Source: Amphibacillus cookii (GTDB lineage Bacteria; Bacillota; Bacilli; Bacillales; Amphibacillaceae). Taken from it: DNA of 64,000 bases. The first letter of the stretch is position 1; every line of letters starts with the position of its first letter. Shown one piece after another: positions 37,949 through 50,034 of this stretch. The DNA lies in NCBI RefSeq assembly GCF_016908375.1, contig NZ_JAFBDS010000006.1:1-64000 (forward strand), written 5' to 3'. The position numbers and the translations under genes are program-made. The notes under the pieces were generated by a model. It saw only the letters and a list, made by a program, of their open reading frames with translations, was not told where the DNA came from and made no database searches.

Positions 37949-40582
37949 TTAACCAATTGATGAAATAAATGTTTTTGCATGTTTTAAGGCTGCCGGTACT
38001 TGTTCTGGGTGTTTACCCCCAGCTTGTGCCATGTCAGGTCGACCACCGCCACCACCACCGCAAATAGACGCCGTTTCTTTAATCAGTTTTCCAGCATGAT
38101 ATCCTTTATCTATGAGATCTTTAGAGATGCCTGCGGCTAACTGAACCTTACTATCATTTACTGTTGCTAATAAAACAATACCTGTTCCTAGCTTTTGTTT
38201 TAAATCATCTACCATGGAACGAAGCTGATTCATATCATTTACATCAACTTTCTCCGCAAGAACAGAAACACCGTTAATTTTTTCCGCTTTCCCTAAAATC
38301 GCTGAAGCTTCTAATGATGATAACTTCTGATTTAATGTAGCATTTTCACGGTTTAATTGTTTAATCTCACTATACAACCCATTAATCTTTTCTGGAACCT
38401 GTTCTTGATTAGATTTCAGCAATTCAGCGGCAGCTTGCAGCGTTTTTTGTTGTGTATTTGTATAGATGTATGCACCTTTTCCAGTCATTGCTTCAATTCG
38501 TCTTGTACCTGCACCTATCCCTGATTCGCTAGTCAATTTAAACAACCCTATTTCAGAGGTGTTCTTAACATGACAACCCCCGCATAATTCAATGCTATAG
38601 TTACCCACTTTAACAACCCTAACTTGATCACCATATTTCTCTCCAAATAAAGCCATTGCTCCCATCTGTTTCGCTTCATCGATTGGATATATACCCGTAC
38701 TCACCTCTAAGCCACTCCAGATCTTTTGGTTAACTATACTTTCAATAGCCTCTAGTTGCTCAGTTGTTACTGCACTAAAATGTGAAAAGTCAAAACGAAG
38801 ACGATCGATATCTACAAGTGATCCTGCTTGGTTCACATGATCACCAAGTACATCTTTTAGAGCTTGATGTAGTAAGTGCGTAGCTGTATGGTTCTTCTCA
38901 ATCGCCTTTCGATTTTGTCGATCTATCATAACCTCAACATCATCACCAACAGAAAAGTAGCCCTCATCTATTTTAACTCGGTGTAAGTGCTGACCTTTAG
39001 GTGCTTTTTGGACATCTAAGACATTGGCTTGGTTTCTAGCTGTGCTTATTAGACCTGTATCAGCAATTTGCCCGCCACTTTCTGCATAAAAAGGTGTTTC
39101 CTTTAACACAAGGTAAACCTCTTGCTGAGACGATTGGGTGACCAAATGTTTGTCTTGTATAATGGCTTCGATCGTTGTTTTTATCGTATGATGATCATAG
39201 CCGATAAATGTGCTATCAACTAATAATTCACTAAACACGTCATCTTGAATTTGCATAGAATCTATTTTCTGACGCGCTTCTCTTGCACGATCGCGTTGTG
39301 CTTTCATTTCTAATTCAAAACCTGCTTGATCTATTGTAAACCCTGCTTCACCAACATATTCTTCTGTCAATTCTTTAGGGAAACCATAAGTATCGTATAA
39401 ACGAAACACTTCTGACCCAGGAAAAACAGTTGAGCCAGCGTCGCGCTCTTTTTCAATAATGGTGGCTAGAATAGCCAAGCCTTCGTTCAATGTTTCGTGA
39501 AAGCGTTCCTCTTCATTTTGAATAACATTTGCAATAAATTCAGCTTTCTCCTTAACTTCCGTATAAAAAGTTTCCATAATATGAACAACTGTTGTTACTA
39601 ACTCGTGCATAAATGGTTTATCTATGCCAAGCTGTTTAGCAAATCTTACGGCTCGGCGAAGCAGACGACGAAGTACGTAACCCCGCCCTTCATTTGACGG
39701 TAGTGCTCCATCTGCAACAGCAAAAGTAACTGTTCTTATGTGGTCAGCAATAACCTTAAAAGCTGTATCCGTTGCTTTAGCTTCCCCATATTTCAATGTA
39801 GTCATTTTTTCAACATGTCGAATAATCGGTAAAAATAGGTCTGTTTCAAAATTAGTCGGTGTATCTTGAATGACTGACACCATTCTTTCAAGTCCCATAC
39901 CCGTATCAATGTTTTTCTTCGGTAATGGCGTATAAGTATCATCAGGATTATGATTAAATTGTGAAAAAACAAGATTCCAAATCTCTAAGTAACGATCATT
40001 CTCTCCACCTGGATACAACTCAGGATCATTTCGATCATTACCAAACGATTCACCTCGATCGTAAAAAATCTCAGTATTTGGTCCACTTGGCCCTTCACCT
40101 ATATCCCAGAAATTTTCTTCCAATCGTATAATACGTTGCTCTGGTAACTTAATATGATCTTTCCAAAGGTGGTAAGCCTCGTCGTCTTCAGGGTGAACCG
40201 TAACAGATAATTTCTCTGGATCAAAGCCTATCCAACGTTTATCGGTTAAGAATTCCCAAGCAAATTCAATAGCTTCTTTTTTAAAGTAATCCCCAATAGA
40301 AAAATTACCAAGCATTTCAAAAAAGGTATGATGACGTGCGGTATATCCGACATTTTCAATATCATTTGTACGAATCGATTTTTGTGCATTAACAATGCGC
40401 GGATTATCAGGAATCACACGTCCATCAAAATATTTTTTAAGTGTAGCTACGCCACTATTAATCCATAGTAATGTAGGGTCCTCACTAGGGACTAAGGACG
40501 CACTTGGCTCTACTTTATGGCCTTTTTCCTTAAAAAAATCTAAATATAATTGCCGTACTTCTGCTGACGTTAATCGTTTCAC
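37949..40582 (-). CDS. alaS: Alanyl-tRNA synthetase
   Basis: The 877-residue class II synthetase has the catalytic domain (about 1-240), tRNA-recognition region, editing domain with the zinc motifs HTATHLLH and CGGCHVKN, and the C-terminal domain ending [18 protein letters not shown]-box leader precedes it. yrzL follows 29 bases on. Confidence 0.98.
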   Translation of the reverse strand: MKRLTSAEVRQLYLDFFKEKGHKVEPSASLVPSEDPTLLWINSGVATLKKYFDGRVIPDNPRIVNAQKSIRTNDIENVGYTARHHTFFEMLGNFSIGDYFKKEAIEFAWEFLTDKRWIGFDPEKLSVTVHPEDDEAYHLWKDHIKLPEQRIIRLEENFWDIGEGPSGPNTEIFYDRGESFGNDRNDPELYPGGENDRYLEIWNLVFSQFNHNPDDTYTPLPKKNIDTGMGLERMVSVIQDTPTNFETDLFLPIIRHVEKMTTLKYGEAKATDTAFKVIADHIRTVTFAVADGALPSNEGRGYVLRRLLRRAVRFAKQLGIDKPFMHELVTTVVHIMETFYTEVKEKAEFIANVIQNEEERFHETLNEGLAILATIIEKERDAGSTVFPGSEVFRLYDTYGFPKELTEEYVGEAGFTIDQAGFELEMKAQRDRAREARQKIDSMQIQDDVFSELLVDSTFIGYDHHTIKTTIEAIIQDKHLVTQSSQQEVYLVLKETPFYAESGGQIADTGLISTARNQANVLDVQKAPKGQHLHRVKIDEGYFSVGDDVEVMIDRQNRKAIEKNHTATHLLHQALKDVLGDHVNQAGSLVDIDRLRFDFSHFSAVTTEQLEAIESIVNQKIWSGLEVSTGIYPIDEAKQMGAMALFGEKYGDQVRVVKVGNYSIELCGGCHVKNTSEIGLFKLTSESGIGAGTRRIEAMTGKGAYIYTNTQQKTLQAAAELLKSNQEQVPEKINGLYSEIKQLNRENATLNQKLSSLEASAILGKAEKINGVSVLAEKVDVNDMNQLRSMVDDLKQKLGTGIVLLATVNDSKVQLAAGISKDLIDKGYHAGKLIKETASICGGGGGGRPDMAQAGGKHPEQVPAALKHAKTFISSIG

Positions 40583-40730
40583 TTTCCATTCCTCCTATAA
40601 TTTCATTGACTCAATCGTTCTGCTCTACCTCTTACATCATTTAACTTGTCCCTTCATTCTTGTTCCACAAGCTTTTATGTCAATCATGCTTTTTTCTCGC
40701 CCGATTATCAAATTTAATCTACATTAAAAA

Positions 40731-40985
40731 AACTCTCAACACTGCATAAAATGCAGGGACGAGAGTATATTTCGCGGTACCACCCTGATTATAGTTTGTT
40801 AAACTATCACCTTTGTTCATTGATAACGGTATGTCACCGACAAGTGATTAACTTGTACTCTGAACGAGCTTCTGTAACCCTTCATTTAGCAAACCTTTCA
40901 GCTATAGACTTGCCTCTCTTTAAATGGACTGTTACATACTATTGTTCTTCTACGCTTTAGACTATTACTACTTTGGATATTATAG
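40731..40985 (-). promoter_or_regulatory. T-box riboswitch of alaS
   Basis: On the minus strand the T-box core AGGGTGGTACCGCG is at 40773-40786. The downstream terminator stem ACTCTC...GAGAGT (about 40732-40767) is followed by a T-run. The Stem I region has AAAGAGAGG and GCTGAAAGG, and the candidate specifier loop reads AGAAGCTCG with GCT, an Ala codon. Uncharged tRNA-Ala is expected to prevent termination. Confidence 0.93.
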
Positions 40986-41003
40986 AGAAATTTAATAAAT
41001 CTG

Positions 41004-42119
41004 TCAATCGCGACTAATCAAGTGACAACTAGCCACACTTCTGATGATAACAAAGACAGGAACGGATAAAATCATCCCTATTATACCAGCTAACTCGCTT
41101 CCAATCAGTAACACGAGAATAACAATAACCGGATGGATGTGTACGCTACGCCCTAAGATTAATGGCGATAGTAAATTACTTTCAATAAGTTGCACAGCAA
41201 TAATACCGATTAACAAATACAATATGGTTGATGGACTGGTCGTTATCACCAATAAAACGGCTGGTAAAGCGCCAATAATCGGACCAAAGTATGGAATAAT
41301 ATTCATTATGCCCATGAATAAAGCAAGCAGCAAAGAAAACTCTACTTTAATTATCAGATAAACGATATACGTCGTTAGGGCAACAAATAAGCAAATAAGC
41401 AACTGCCCTCTAATATAAAAACCGAGGTCTTTATCAATTTTCTTTAATAATTGTTTTGAACGCTTTTGATACTTTTTAGGAATCAAAGAGAACAACTTTG
41501 CTCTTATTTTACGAGGTTCCAATAAAAAGTAATAAAGTAATACCGGCACAACAGCTAAACTAATCAAGTATTGATGTAAAGAGGTAAAACCAATAATTCT
41601 TTTTTCAATCCAATCTACACTTGATTTTTCAAATTGATTAAACGTTTCATCTAACTCCCGATGAATCGCCTCGGGCAATACACCAATAACGTCATCAAAA
41701 TCGTTAATCCAATCCCGATAACCTGTTATAAGCAAAGGTAACTGATCGATTAATCGCTTAGCTTGGTCAATAAAGATGGGATATGTAAAATACACAATGG
41801 CCGAAACAGTGCAAACAATAAACAAATATAGCACAATAATAGATGTCCACCTAGGAATCCGAAATTGTGTTAATTTCGACACTATTGGATTGAACAAATA
41901 AGCTAATAATAAAGAAAGAAAAAATGGCAAAATTATTTTATATAAACTAATCAGAACTAATGAATAATTCGGGAAGACACGTGTGATTAGAAATAAGATA
42001 ATTAATACCATTATCATTAATATCCCTAGATGATAGTATCGTTGATAGTTTAATTTTTTCTTATGCTGTTCCACTTGTTGTTCATTGGACACGACGCTCA
42101 TCTTCACTGAATAAGTCAT
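41004..42119 (-). CDS. yrrI: AI-2E family transporter (YrrI)
   Basis: The 371-residue membrane protein has the AI-2E/PerM pattern of about seven or eight helices, including YHLGILMIMVLIILFLITRV near the N terminus and IPYFGPIIGALPAVLLV in the family signature. The substrate is unknown; related proteins export AI-2 or act as ion antiporters. The reading frame overlaps the zinc-ribbon gene by 38 bases; GTG or ATG starts a few codons later are possible, and coupling is likely. Confidence 0.9.
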   Translation of the reverse strand: MTYSVKMSVVSNEQQVEQHKKKLNYQRYYHLGILMIMVLIILFLITRVFPNYSLVLISLYKIILPFFLSLLLAYLFNPIVSKLTQFRIPRWTSIIVLYLFIVCTVSAIVYFTYPIFIDQAKRLIDQLPLLITGYRDWINDFDDVIGVLPEAIHRELDETFNQFEKSSVDWIEKRIIGFTSLHQYLISLAVVPVLLYYFLLEPRKIRAKLFSLIPKKYQKRSKQLLKKIDKDLGFYIRGQLLICLFVALTTYIVYLIIKVEFSLLLALFMGIMNIIPYFGPIIGALPAVLLVITTSPSTILYLLIGIIAVQLIESNLLSPLILGRSVHIHPVIVILVLLIGSELAGIIGMILSVPVFVIIRSVASCHLISRD

Positions 42120-42267
42120 TTAGCGGTAGCAAACTACCATCTAGATCTACTTCATGGATATGATAAAACTCCTGTTGCTTACGCATCTCAATAAAGCAGT
42201 TCCAACAATAATAATGGCCTGGTGCTATTTCTCCTAAATTCTTAGATTGACAATTAATACACTGCAT
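42082..42267 (-). CDS. Small zinc-ribbon protein (YrzR-like)
   Basis: The 61-residue product has two CxxC pairs (MQCINC and YYCWNC) suited to one zinc ion, then an acidic tail. Small genes occur at this place between recD2 and yrrI in B. subtilis. Its ribosome site (AAAGGATG) lies inside the 3' arm of the recD2 terminator and the T-tract ends at its start codon. Function unknown. Confidence 0.75.
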   Translation of the reverse strand: MQCINCQSKNLGEIAPGHYYCWNCFIEMRKQQEFYHIHEVDLDGSLLPLNDLFSEDERRVQ

Positions 42268-42328
42268 TAAAAAAACATCCTTTCATTCCGTTGTTATCCT
42301 TATAACTATTATGGAATGAAAGGATGTT
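42268..42328 (-). terminator. recD2 terminator overlapping the next gene's ribosome site
   Basis: AACATCCTTTCATTCC at 42274-42289 pairs perfectly (16 bp) with 42313-42328. On the minus strand seven T residues follow, then the start codon of the zinc-ribbon gene. Confidence 0.9.
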
Positions 42329-42395
42329 ATTTAAACCTAGAAAATAAATATTTTATTATTTTGGAATCGATAAACATAACCCATGCGGTGAACAA

Positions 42396-44729
42396 TTATG
42401 TCAGAAAATCAAATGGTGATAGACTCGATTCTTCGTCAATTGATTGTTCTATTTGATTAGCATATTGATCATCGGCCAAAATACGGTTTAAACGCTCCTT
42501 TAATGTTGTATTCCGCCTACGCGTATCTTCCTCGCTGACACCGGATAAAAAAGCATGTTGATTACCACATATAATTAATGATTGTTTTGCTCTTGTAACC
42601 GCAGTGTAGAGTAAATTCTTTTTTAACATGCGCCGATAACTCATATCTACCGGCATCACAATAATCGGAAATTCACTACCTTGAGATTTATGAATTGAAA
42701 TACAATAAGCATGCATGATATTCAGTAAATCTTTACGATTGTAAACCACATCATTCTCATCATAAGAGACAACAAGCTGTTCTTCTTGCTCGGCATTCTC
42801 TGATTCTTTAAAAATAGCGGTAATCTGACCAATATCTCCATTAAAAACACCATCTTCGGGTTGATTAACCAGTTGAATCACTTTATCACCGATTCGGAAA
42901 ATCGCATCCTTAGTTCTCATCTCTCTAACGTCTTTTCTTTTCGGATTAACAATGGCTTGGATCGTTTGATTAATTTGGTGAATTCCGATATTCGTTTTAT
43001 ACATAGGAGCTAATATTTGCATGTCCTTTAACTCAAAACCTTTATCTAAAGCTTTTTTAACAATTTGTTTTAAGACATCAAGAATCGTCTGTGGTTGACA
43101 AGGAATGAAGTTAAAATCACTAGATTTGTCCAATGAATCGCGCTCAACTTGATTATGTTTAATCTGGTGAGCAAGCGTAATAATCTTAGAACCTTCCTTT
43201 TGTCGATAAACCTCATCAAGTTGAACCGCTGTTATTTGTTGACTAGCTATTAAATCAGCTAAAACTTGTCCAGGTCCAACAGAGGGAAGCTGATCCTCAT
43301 CACCCACTAGCAAAACCTGCATATCACTTGGAATAGCCTTGAATAATTGATTAGCTAAAAAAATATCCACCATAGAAAATTCATCGACAACAAGAAAGCG
43401 TCCCTGCAATTGATTTTCTTCATTCTTCTCAAAACCTTCATGCCCGTCCCAACCCAAAAGTCGGTGTATAGTTAAAGCAGGAAGGCCGGTTGACTCAGTC
43501 ATCCTTTTAGCTGCCCGTCCCGTCGGGGCAGTTAAAATAAACGGAAATTTTGATTTACTGTCATAATCAGATAAATCTAATGAAAGCTGATGAAGTGAAC
43601 TAAAAGCACGTAAAATCCCTTTAATGACTGTTGTCTTTCCAGTGCCAGGCCCCCCTGTTAGGATCATAAGCTTTTCAGCTAATGCTTGTTTAATCGCTAA
43701 ATACTGCTCTTTACCATAACTAAGCGTCTCTTCTTCTTCTATCTCCCCTACCACTTTTAATAAATCTGCTTCAACTATTTCTTGTTCATGGGGGTTGGAA
43801 ATAAGTCGATTTAATTGCGTACAAAAACCCGCTTCAGCATAATAAAGAACAGGCAAATAGATCCTCTCTTCATCAATAACGAGAAAATCCTCTTCTTCCA
43901 TTTCAGTTAATTGCTGATTAATCTGTGTCACTTCAATTTGATAACGTTGTGCTTCCAATAGTTGATTTACACGTTGAATAAGCGCATCAAATGGAAGGTA
44001 AACATGGCCTTCTTGCATAGATTCATGTAGACTGTATAAACAGCCAGCTCGAATGCGCGAAGGATGATTTAAAGCAAGCTCGTTCTGAACGGCAATTAAA
44101 TCTGCACGATGAAAACCAAATCCTTCAATATCAAAAACATATTGATATGGATTGGACATTAATACATCTATCGCTTGCTCTTGGTAAACTTGATATATTT
44201 TTTGAGCCATCTTCAATCCGATCCCGAATTTTGATAGGTGAACAACAATATGATCAAAGCCTTGATGTTCTCTCAAGCGTGTAGCAAGGGTTTCCTGGCG
44301 TTCTTTATTCATCCCTTTTATAGAGCTAAGTACATCTGAATGGTTAAGTATTTTGGAGATAGCCGTTTCCCCTAATTGATCGACAATCCTTGTTGCAATC
44401 GTTTTACCTATACCTTGAAACAGGTCACTAGATAAATAGGCAATTAAACCTTCTTTAGTATCAGGTAAATAACGATTATAGTGGGAAACTTCATATTGAA
44501 GACCAAATTTTTTGTGTTCGACGAATTCACCATAAAAAAGATAAGTTTCACCTGGGAGCAACTCGCTAAAATACCCTTTGATTACAAGGTCAGGTTCCTC
44601 ATAATCCTCATTTGTCTCCAATACTTTAACTTTTGCAATGGAAAAATGCTCAGTCTGATTATTATAAATGGTATAAATAAGCTCTCCTTTTATGTAGCGC
44701 TTCTCTTCAATGCTTTGCTTTTCTTCCAT
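42396..44729 (-). CDS. recD2: RecD2 helicase (YrrC)
   Basis: The 777-residue SF1B 5'-3' DNA helicase helps replication forks and repair. The N-terminal OB/HhH region is followed by Walker A MILTGGPGTGKTTVIKG (near 350), LLVGDEDQLPSVGPGQVLAD and the motif VI region YTAVTRAKQSLIICG. It lacks RecB/C partners in the window, as is usual for RecD2. Confidence 0.96.
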   Translation of the reverse strand: MEEKQSIEEKRYIKGELIYTIYNNQTEHFSIAKVKVLETNEDYEEPDLVIKGYFSELLPGETYLFYGEFVEHKKFGLQYEVSHYNRYLPDTKEGLIAYLSSDLFQGIGKTIATRIVDQLGETAISKILNHSDVLSSIKGMNKERQETLATRLREHQGFDHIVVHLSKFGIGLKMAQKIYQVYQEQAIDVLMSNPYQYVFDIEGFGFHRADLIAVQNELALNHPSRIRAGCLYSLHESMQEGHVYLPFDALIQRVNQLLEAQRYQIEVTQINQQLTEMEEEDFLVIDEERIYLPVLYYAEAGFCTQLNRLISNPHEQEIVEADLLKVVGEIEEEETLSYGKEQYLAIKQALAEKLMILTGGPGTGKTTVIKGILRAFSSLHQLSLDLSDYDSKSKFPFILTAPTGRAAKRMTESTGLPALTIHRLLGWDGHEGFEKNEENQLQGRFLVVDEFSMVDIFLANQLFKAIPSDMQVLLVGDEDQLPSVGPGQVLADLIASQQITAVQLDEVYRQKEGSKIITLAHQIKHNQVERDSLDKSSDFNFIPCQPQTILDVLKQIVKKALDKGFELKDMQILAPMYKTNIGIHQINQTIQAIVNPKRKDVREMRTKDAIFRIGDKVIQLVNQPEDGVFNGDIGQITAIFKESENAEQEEQLVVSYDENDVVYNRKDLLNIMHAYCISIHKSQGSEFPIIVMPVDMSYRRMLKKNLLYTAVTRAKQSLIICGNQHAFLSGVSEEDTRRRNTTLKERLNRILADDQYANQIEQSIDEESSLSPFDFLT

Positions 44730-44744
44730 TACAAATTACCCCTT

Positions 44745-45413
44745 TTAATCCTGATCCTCTTCTAATATGTATTGAACCTGTGCTAAAGTTTGCTTTGCCA
44801 TCTCGTGCTCAGAATCGATCGCTAACACGTCATGTAAATACATTATCGCTTGATCAGTCTGCTCTTGATATAAGAGAGCGATCGCTAGATTATAATAAGC
44901 ATCACTATGCATCGGATTTTTTTCTATTACTTCATGAAATAAACGGGTAGCTTTGTCAAGTTGATCAGTTTGTGCCAATGCTAACCCATATTGAAAAGCT
45001 ATTTCTATATCTTCTGTTTCCAACTCTCTTGCGCGTTGAAAGTACGGTAAAGCTCGAATAGAGTCAGACAAATTTTGATAAGATAACCCTAGCATAAAAT
45101 AAACGTCTGTTTCTTCTAAACCACTTGTAAGTGCATCTTTATAATACTTCGCGGCTTGCTTATATTTTTCCTGCTCAAAATACAGATTACCTATCCCATA
45201 AAAGGCAGTTGCTGCATTTTGATCCAAGGCAAGCGCACGTTGAAAAAAACGTTCAGCTCGATTAAAGTCACCAACATGTAGTAATACATTACCAAAATTA
45301 ATATATCCAATCGGATCATCAGGAGATTGCTCTATATAAGTTTGAAAACTAACGGCTGCACCCTGATAATCTTGATCCTTCATTTGTTCAATTCCTTGGG
45401 CAAGTAAATCCAT
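44745..45413 (-). CDS. yrrB: Tetratricopeptide-repeat protein (YrrB)
   Basis: The 222-residue protein is built of about five or six TPR units (YINFGNVLLHVGDFNRAERF; FYGIGNLYFEQEKYKQAAKY; YYNLAIALLYQEQTDQAIMY), a scaffold for protein contacts. B. subtilis YrrB stands in the same place between mnmA and recD2. The start at 45413 (MDLLAQGIEQ) follows AGAGGTG; the longer open frame is rejected. Confidence 0.92.
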   Translation of the reverse strand: MDLLAQGIEQMKDQDYQGAAVSFQTYIEQSPDDPIGYINFGNVLLHVGDFNRAERFFQRALALDQNAATAFYGIGNLYFEQEKYKQAAKYYKDALTSGLEETDVYFMLGLSYQNLSDSIRALPYFQRARELETEDIEIAFQYGLALAQTDQLDKATRLFHEVIEKNPMHSDAYYNLAIALLYQEQTDQAIMYLHDVLAIDSEHEMAKQTLAQVQYILEEDQD

Positions 45414-45449
45414 CTTTTTCACCTCTTTCAGCCTACAGTAAAAACTAGG

Positions 45450-45484
45450 AAAATACAGAACGTACGCGTACAGTTCTGTATTTT
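45450..45484. terminator. Hairpin between mnmA and yrrB
   Basis: AAAATACAGAAC at 45450-45461 pairs perfectly with 45473-45484. The 11-base loop contains the palindrome GTACGCGTAC. It acts as a minus-strand terminator for mnmA with a short T-tract. Confidence 0.75.
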
Positions 45485-45577
45485 TCAAGTAAGATTATAT
45501 CTTATTGCTAAATGTTATAAAACGAACCTTCAATCAACGGACCATTTACGGACGGTTATCTGCGATAAAACATAACT

Positions 45578-46705
<1,128 letters not shown>

Positions 46706-46708
46706 TTA

Positions 46709-47851
46709 TCATTTTTTAGTTAACCTTTTGACGATACGAGCGACACGCGTGGCTGCTTCAATTATCTGATCTTGATTATTAGCCAGACCAAAGCTAAAAC
46801 GAATTGAATTTTGCGTTCGGGGATCATCAGCACCATACATCGCCACCAACACATGCGATGATTGAAGTGATCCTGCTGTACAAGCACTTCCACTTGAGGC
46901 AGCAATCCCCTCAAGATCTAAGTTCATTAACAACGATTCAACATTCGTGTTAGGGAAGCTGATATTTAAAATAGTAGGTGATTGGTCATCGTATTGACCG
47001 TTGACAACAAAATCACACTCAGCCTTTAATTGCGTGTAAAACTGATCTCTATATTGCTTATACCGTTCAAAATTTAAATAGTTATTTTCTTCAATCACTT
47101 CAATAGCACGCTTCATTCCAACAATAGCTGGAAGATTTTCTGTACCAGCCCTTTTTAAGCGCTCTTGTGCTCCTCCGTGCGATAAAGCTGTAAACTTAAC
47201 GCCTTGTTTCACATAAAGAAAGCCCACCCCTTTAGGACCATTAAACTTATGAGCTGTGATCGACATTAAGTCAACACCTAAGTCTGCAACATTTATTCGC
47301 TTAAGTCCATAAGCTTGCACCGCATCCGTATGAAAATAAGCTTGGTGACTTTCTAGTAAAGTTGCTATTTGCTTAATCGGCTGTATGGCACCTGTTTCAT
47401 TATTAATCATCATAACGGAGACGAGGATGGTATCTTCTCTTAAATGTTTTTTTACCATTTCGATATCTACTTGTCCATACGCATCAACAGGCAAATAAGT
47501 CACCTCAAAACCGATAGCTTCAAGATGTTCAGCAGCATGTAAGATACCATGGTGTTCAATTTGAGTCGTGATGATGTGTTTTCCTTTGTTTTTATTAGCT
47601 TGTGCAACCCCTATTAAAGCGAGATTGTCTGCTTCTGTGCCCCCACTTGTAAAATATACTTCTTTTTCGCCTGCCCCGATTGAGCGTGCCAAATAACGTC
47701 TACTTTCGTCAAGTAAAGATCGAGCATGTCTACCAAATCCATGTATACTTGAAGGGTTACCAAATGACTCTTCCATTACTTCGCTCATAGCTTTAATAAC
47801 CTCAGGATGTGTCGGTGTTGTTGCAGCATGATCTAGATAAATGGCATCCAC
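46709..47851 (-). CDS. yrvO: Cysteine desulfurase (YrvO, IscS-type)
   Basis: The 380-residue PLP enzyme mobilises sulfur from cysteine. It begins with YLDHAATTPTHPEV, has the PLP Lys in SITAHKFNGPKG, and the catalytic Cys loop SSGSACTAGSLQ. In B. subtilis YrvO feeds MnmA, its neighbour here. The start is GTG at 47851 after GGGAGG; the longer frame toward cymR overlaps it and lacks support. Confidence 0.95.
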   Translation of the reverse strand: MDAIYLDHAATTPTHPEVIKAMSEVMEESFGNPSSIHGFGRHARSLLDESRRYLARSIGAGEKEVYFTSGGTEADNLALIGVAQANKNKGKHIITTQIEHHGILHAAEHLEAIGFEVTYLPVDAYGQVDIEMVKKHLREDTILVSVMMINNETGAIQPIKQIATLLESHQAYFHTDAVQAYGLKRINVADLGVDLMSITAHKFNGPKGVGFLYVKQGVKFTALSHGGAQERLKRAGTENLPAIVGMKRAIEVIEENNYLNFERYKQYRDQFYTQLKAECDFVVNGQYDDQSPTILNISFPNTNVESLLMNLDLEGIAASSGSACTAGSLQSSHVLVAMYGADDPRTQNSIRFSFGLANNQDQIIEAATRVARIVKRLTKK

Positions 47852-47877
47852 TATACATACCTCCCTGCTCAAAATTC

Positions 47878-48297
47878 TCAAATGTAAAACATATAGGGTT
47901 CGTTATCTTCAAGTTGATCGTATTTTGATAAATCATCTAATGTCGTTGTATCAAGTACATTTTTTACTGCATCACGAATCCTTATCCATAAAGCTTGCTT
48001 AGCGGGTTCTTCATTTTCAATACCTTCAACAGGTGTAATAGGTCCCTCTAATATACGAATAATGTCACCTGCTGTAATCTCATTAGCAGGCTTTGCTAAC
48101 ATATAGCCACCATATGCTCCTCTAATACTCTTGACAAGACCGGCATTGCGTAGTGCCGGAACTAGCTGTTCAAGATAATGCTCTGACAAATCATGGTTCT
48201 GTGCAATACTTTTTAATGACATTGGACGTTCACCAGTATGTTTAGCTAATGCAATCATCACGGTTAAGCCGTAACGGCCTTTGGTTGAAATTTTCAT
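47878..48297 (-). CDS. cymR: Rrf2-family regulator CymR
   Basis: The 139-residue Rrf2 protein has the N-terminal winged helix (MKISTKGRYGLTVMIALAKH; LSEHYLEQLVPALRNAGLVKS). It lacks the three clustered cysteines of IscR-type members, which fits CymR, the cysteine-metabolism repressor that acts with CysK. It precedes yrvO and mnmA, the B. subtilis order. Confidence 0.92.
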   Translation of the reverse strand: MKISTKGRYGLTVMIALAKHTGERPMSLKSIAQNHDLSEHYLEQLVPALRNAGLVKSIRGAYGGYMLAKPANEITAGDIIRILEGPITPVEGIENEEPAKQALWIRIRDAVKNVLDTTTLDDLSKYDQLEDNEPYMFYI

Positions 48298-48672
48298 AAT
48301 GACCCTCTCCTATATCTTTAACCAATAAAATTCTATTTAACTTATTCCTTCTTTAGCTACTTCGCTATTATAGCATGAATTATTTATTACTTGCATTTCA
48401 ACGCTGAAATAAGTACGATGAAAGCAATCCTAACCATTTATCCTATATATATGGTCAAACTTCCGATTCTTCTATAATCTAATGAAGGCGTCATGTTTCA
48501 TATATATAAGACACCCCTATCGATTTAAAAACAACTAAGGACGAGTGAAGTGAATTTGTTCACTATGCTTCTATACAAATGTAGAATATTCTAAACGATA
48601 GAAATAACTAAAGTCAAGTCAAATACATTTTTAACGTTGGTACTTTCAACAAAATGAAGGAGTTATTGATAT
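48298..48672. promoter_or_regulatory. Divergent cymR-rarA intergenic region
   Basis: This 375-base gap holds no gene. The clearest signal is an extended -10 for cymR on the minus strand (TGCTATAAT, 48367-48375). A weak rarA promoter may lie near TTGTTC at about 48557. No obvious operator was seen. Confidence 0.5.
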
Positions 48673-49944
48673 ATGGTACAGCAACCTTTAGCTTACAGGC
48701 TACGTCCTAATCATATTGATGATATTATTGGTCAAGACCATCTTGTGGGAGAGGGCAAAACGATTCGTCGTATGATTGATGCTAAACGACTCGCATCAAT
48801 GATTTTATTTGGTCCCCCAGGAACAGGGAAAACATCGATGGCTATCGCATTAGCAAAATCATTAGATTTACGTTATAAACTTTTAAATGCTGTAATAGAC
48901 AAAAAGAAAGAGATGGAGATAGCGGTTGAAGAAGCAAAAATGTCTGGCACACTAGTCATCATTTTGGATGAAGTGCATCGACTAGACAAAGGCAAGCAAG
49001 ATTATTTGCTGCCTCATGTTGAAAGTAATCTAATTACTTTAATTGGCTGTACAACAAGTAATCCGTATCATGCAATAAACCCTGCGATCCGTAGCCGTGT
49101 GCATTTATTTGAATTGCATCGACTCACAACGACTGAAATTAAACAAGCGTTAGTTCGTGCCATTGACGATGTCGATCACGGGCTTGGAAATCGACAGCTA
49201 AGCATTACACCGGAAGCGCTTGACCACTTCGCGCAATCAGCTAATGGTGATTTACGTGCTGCATTAAATGGATTAGAGTTAGCTGCCTTCTCTACAAAGA
49301 CATCTGCTGATCAAACCATTAATGTTGATTTAATCGTAGCTGAATCTTGTATGCAGAAAAAAAGTTTTTCACATGATAAAAATGGTGACGCCCACTATGA
49401 TGTACTTTCTGCTTTTCAAAAGTCAATACGAGGGAGCGATGTAAATGCCGCCTTACACTACCTAGCGCGTTTGATTGAAGCTGGTGACTTGGATAGCATA
49501 GCACGACGTATGACAGTGATCGCCTATGAAGATATTGGCCTTGCTAACCCTCAAGCAGGCCCACGTACTTTAGCTGCTATTGAAGCAGCTGAACGAATTG
49601 GGTTTCCAGAAGCACGGATCCCCTTAGCTGTTGCTATTGTGGAGCTATGTTTATCACCAAAGTCTAATTCAGCTTATAAAGCATTGGATGAAGCACTTTA
49701 TGATATTAGACATGGTCAAATGGGTGATATTCCATTACATTTAAAAGATAGCCATTACCAAGGTGCAAGTAAACTTGGACGTGGCGTAGAATATAAATAT
49801 CCACACAATTATCCTGGGGGCTGGATTAAACAACAATACTTACCCGATCCTTTAAAAGACAAAAAATATTATCAACCATTAGATACTGGTAAATTTGAAC
49901 GTGCATTAAAACAGATGTATGAGCAATTAAATAATCATGAATAA
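48673..49944 (+). CDS. rarA: Replication-associated recombination protein RarA (YrvN)
   Basis: The 423-residue AAA+ ATPase of the MgsA/WRNIP1 family acts at stalled forks. It shows LRPNHIDDIIGQDHLV, Walker A FGPPGTGKTSMA, Walker B LVIILDEVHRLD and a C-terminal tetramerisation region ending in the YPGGW motif. GAAGGAG precedes the ATG. Confidence 0.96.
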   Translation: MVQQPLAYRLRPNHIDDIIGQDHLVGEGKTIRRMIDAKRLASMILFGPPGTGKTSMAIALAKSLDLRYKLLNAVIDKKKEMEIAVEEAKMSGTLVIILDEVHRLDKGKQDYLLPHVESNLITLIGCTTSNPYHAINPAIRSRVHLFELHRLTTTEIKQALVRAIDDVDHGLGNRQLSITPEALDHFAQSANGDLRAALNGLELAAFSTKTSADQTINVDLIVAESCMQKKSFSHDKNGDAHYDVLSAFQKSIRGSDVNAALHYLARLIEAGDLDSIARRMTVIAYEDIGLANPQAGPRTLAAIEAAERIGFPEARIPLAVAIVELCLSPKSNSAYKALDEALYDIRHGQMGDIPLHLKDSHYQGASKLGRGVEYKYPHNYPGGWIKQQYLPDPLKDKKYYQPLDTGKFERALKQMYEQLNNHE

Positions 49945-50034
49945 ATAAACTAGGTTTTGACCATACTTTTCTTATAAACAACCTATTGATCTGACAAGTT
50001 ACTAAGTAGATCAATTGACTAAGGAGTGAAAAGA

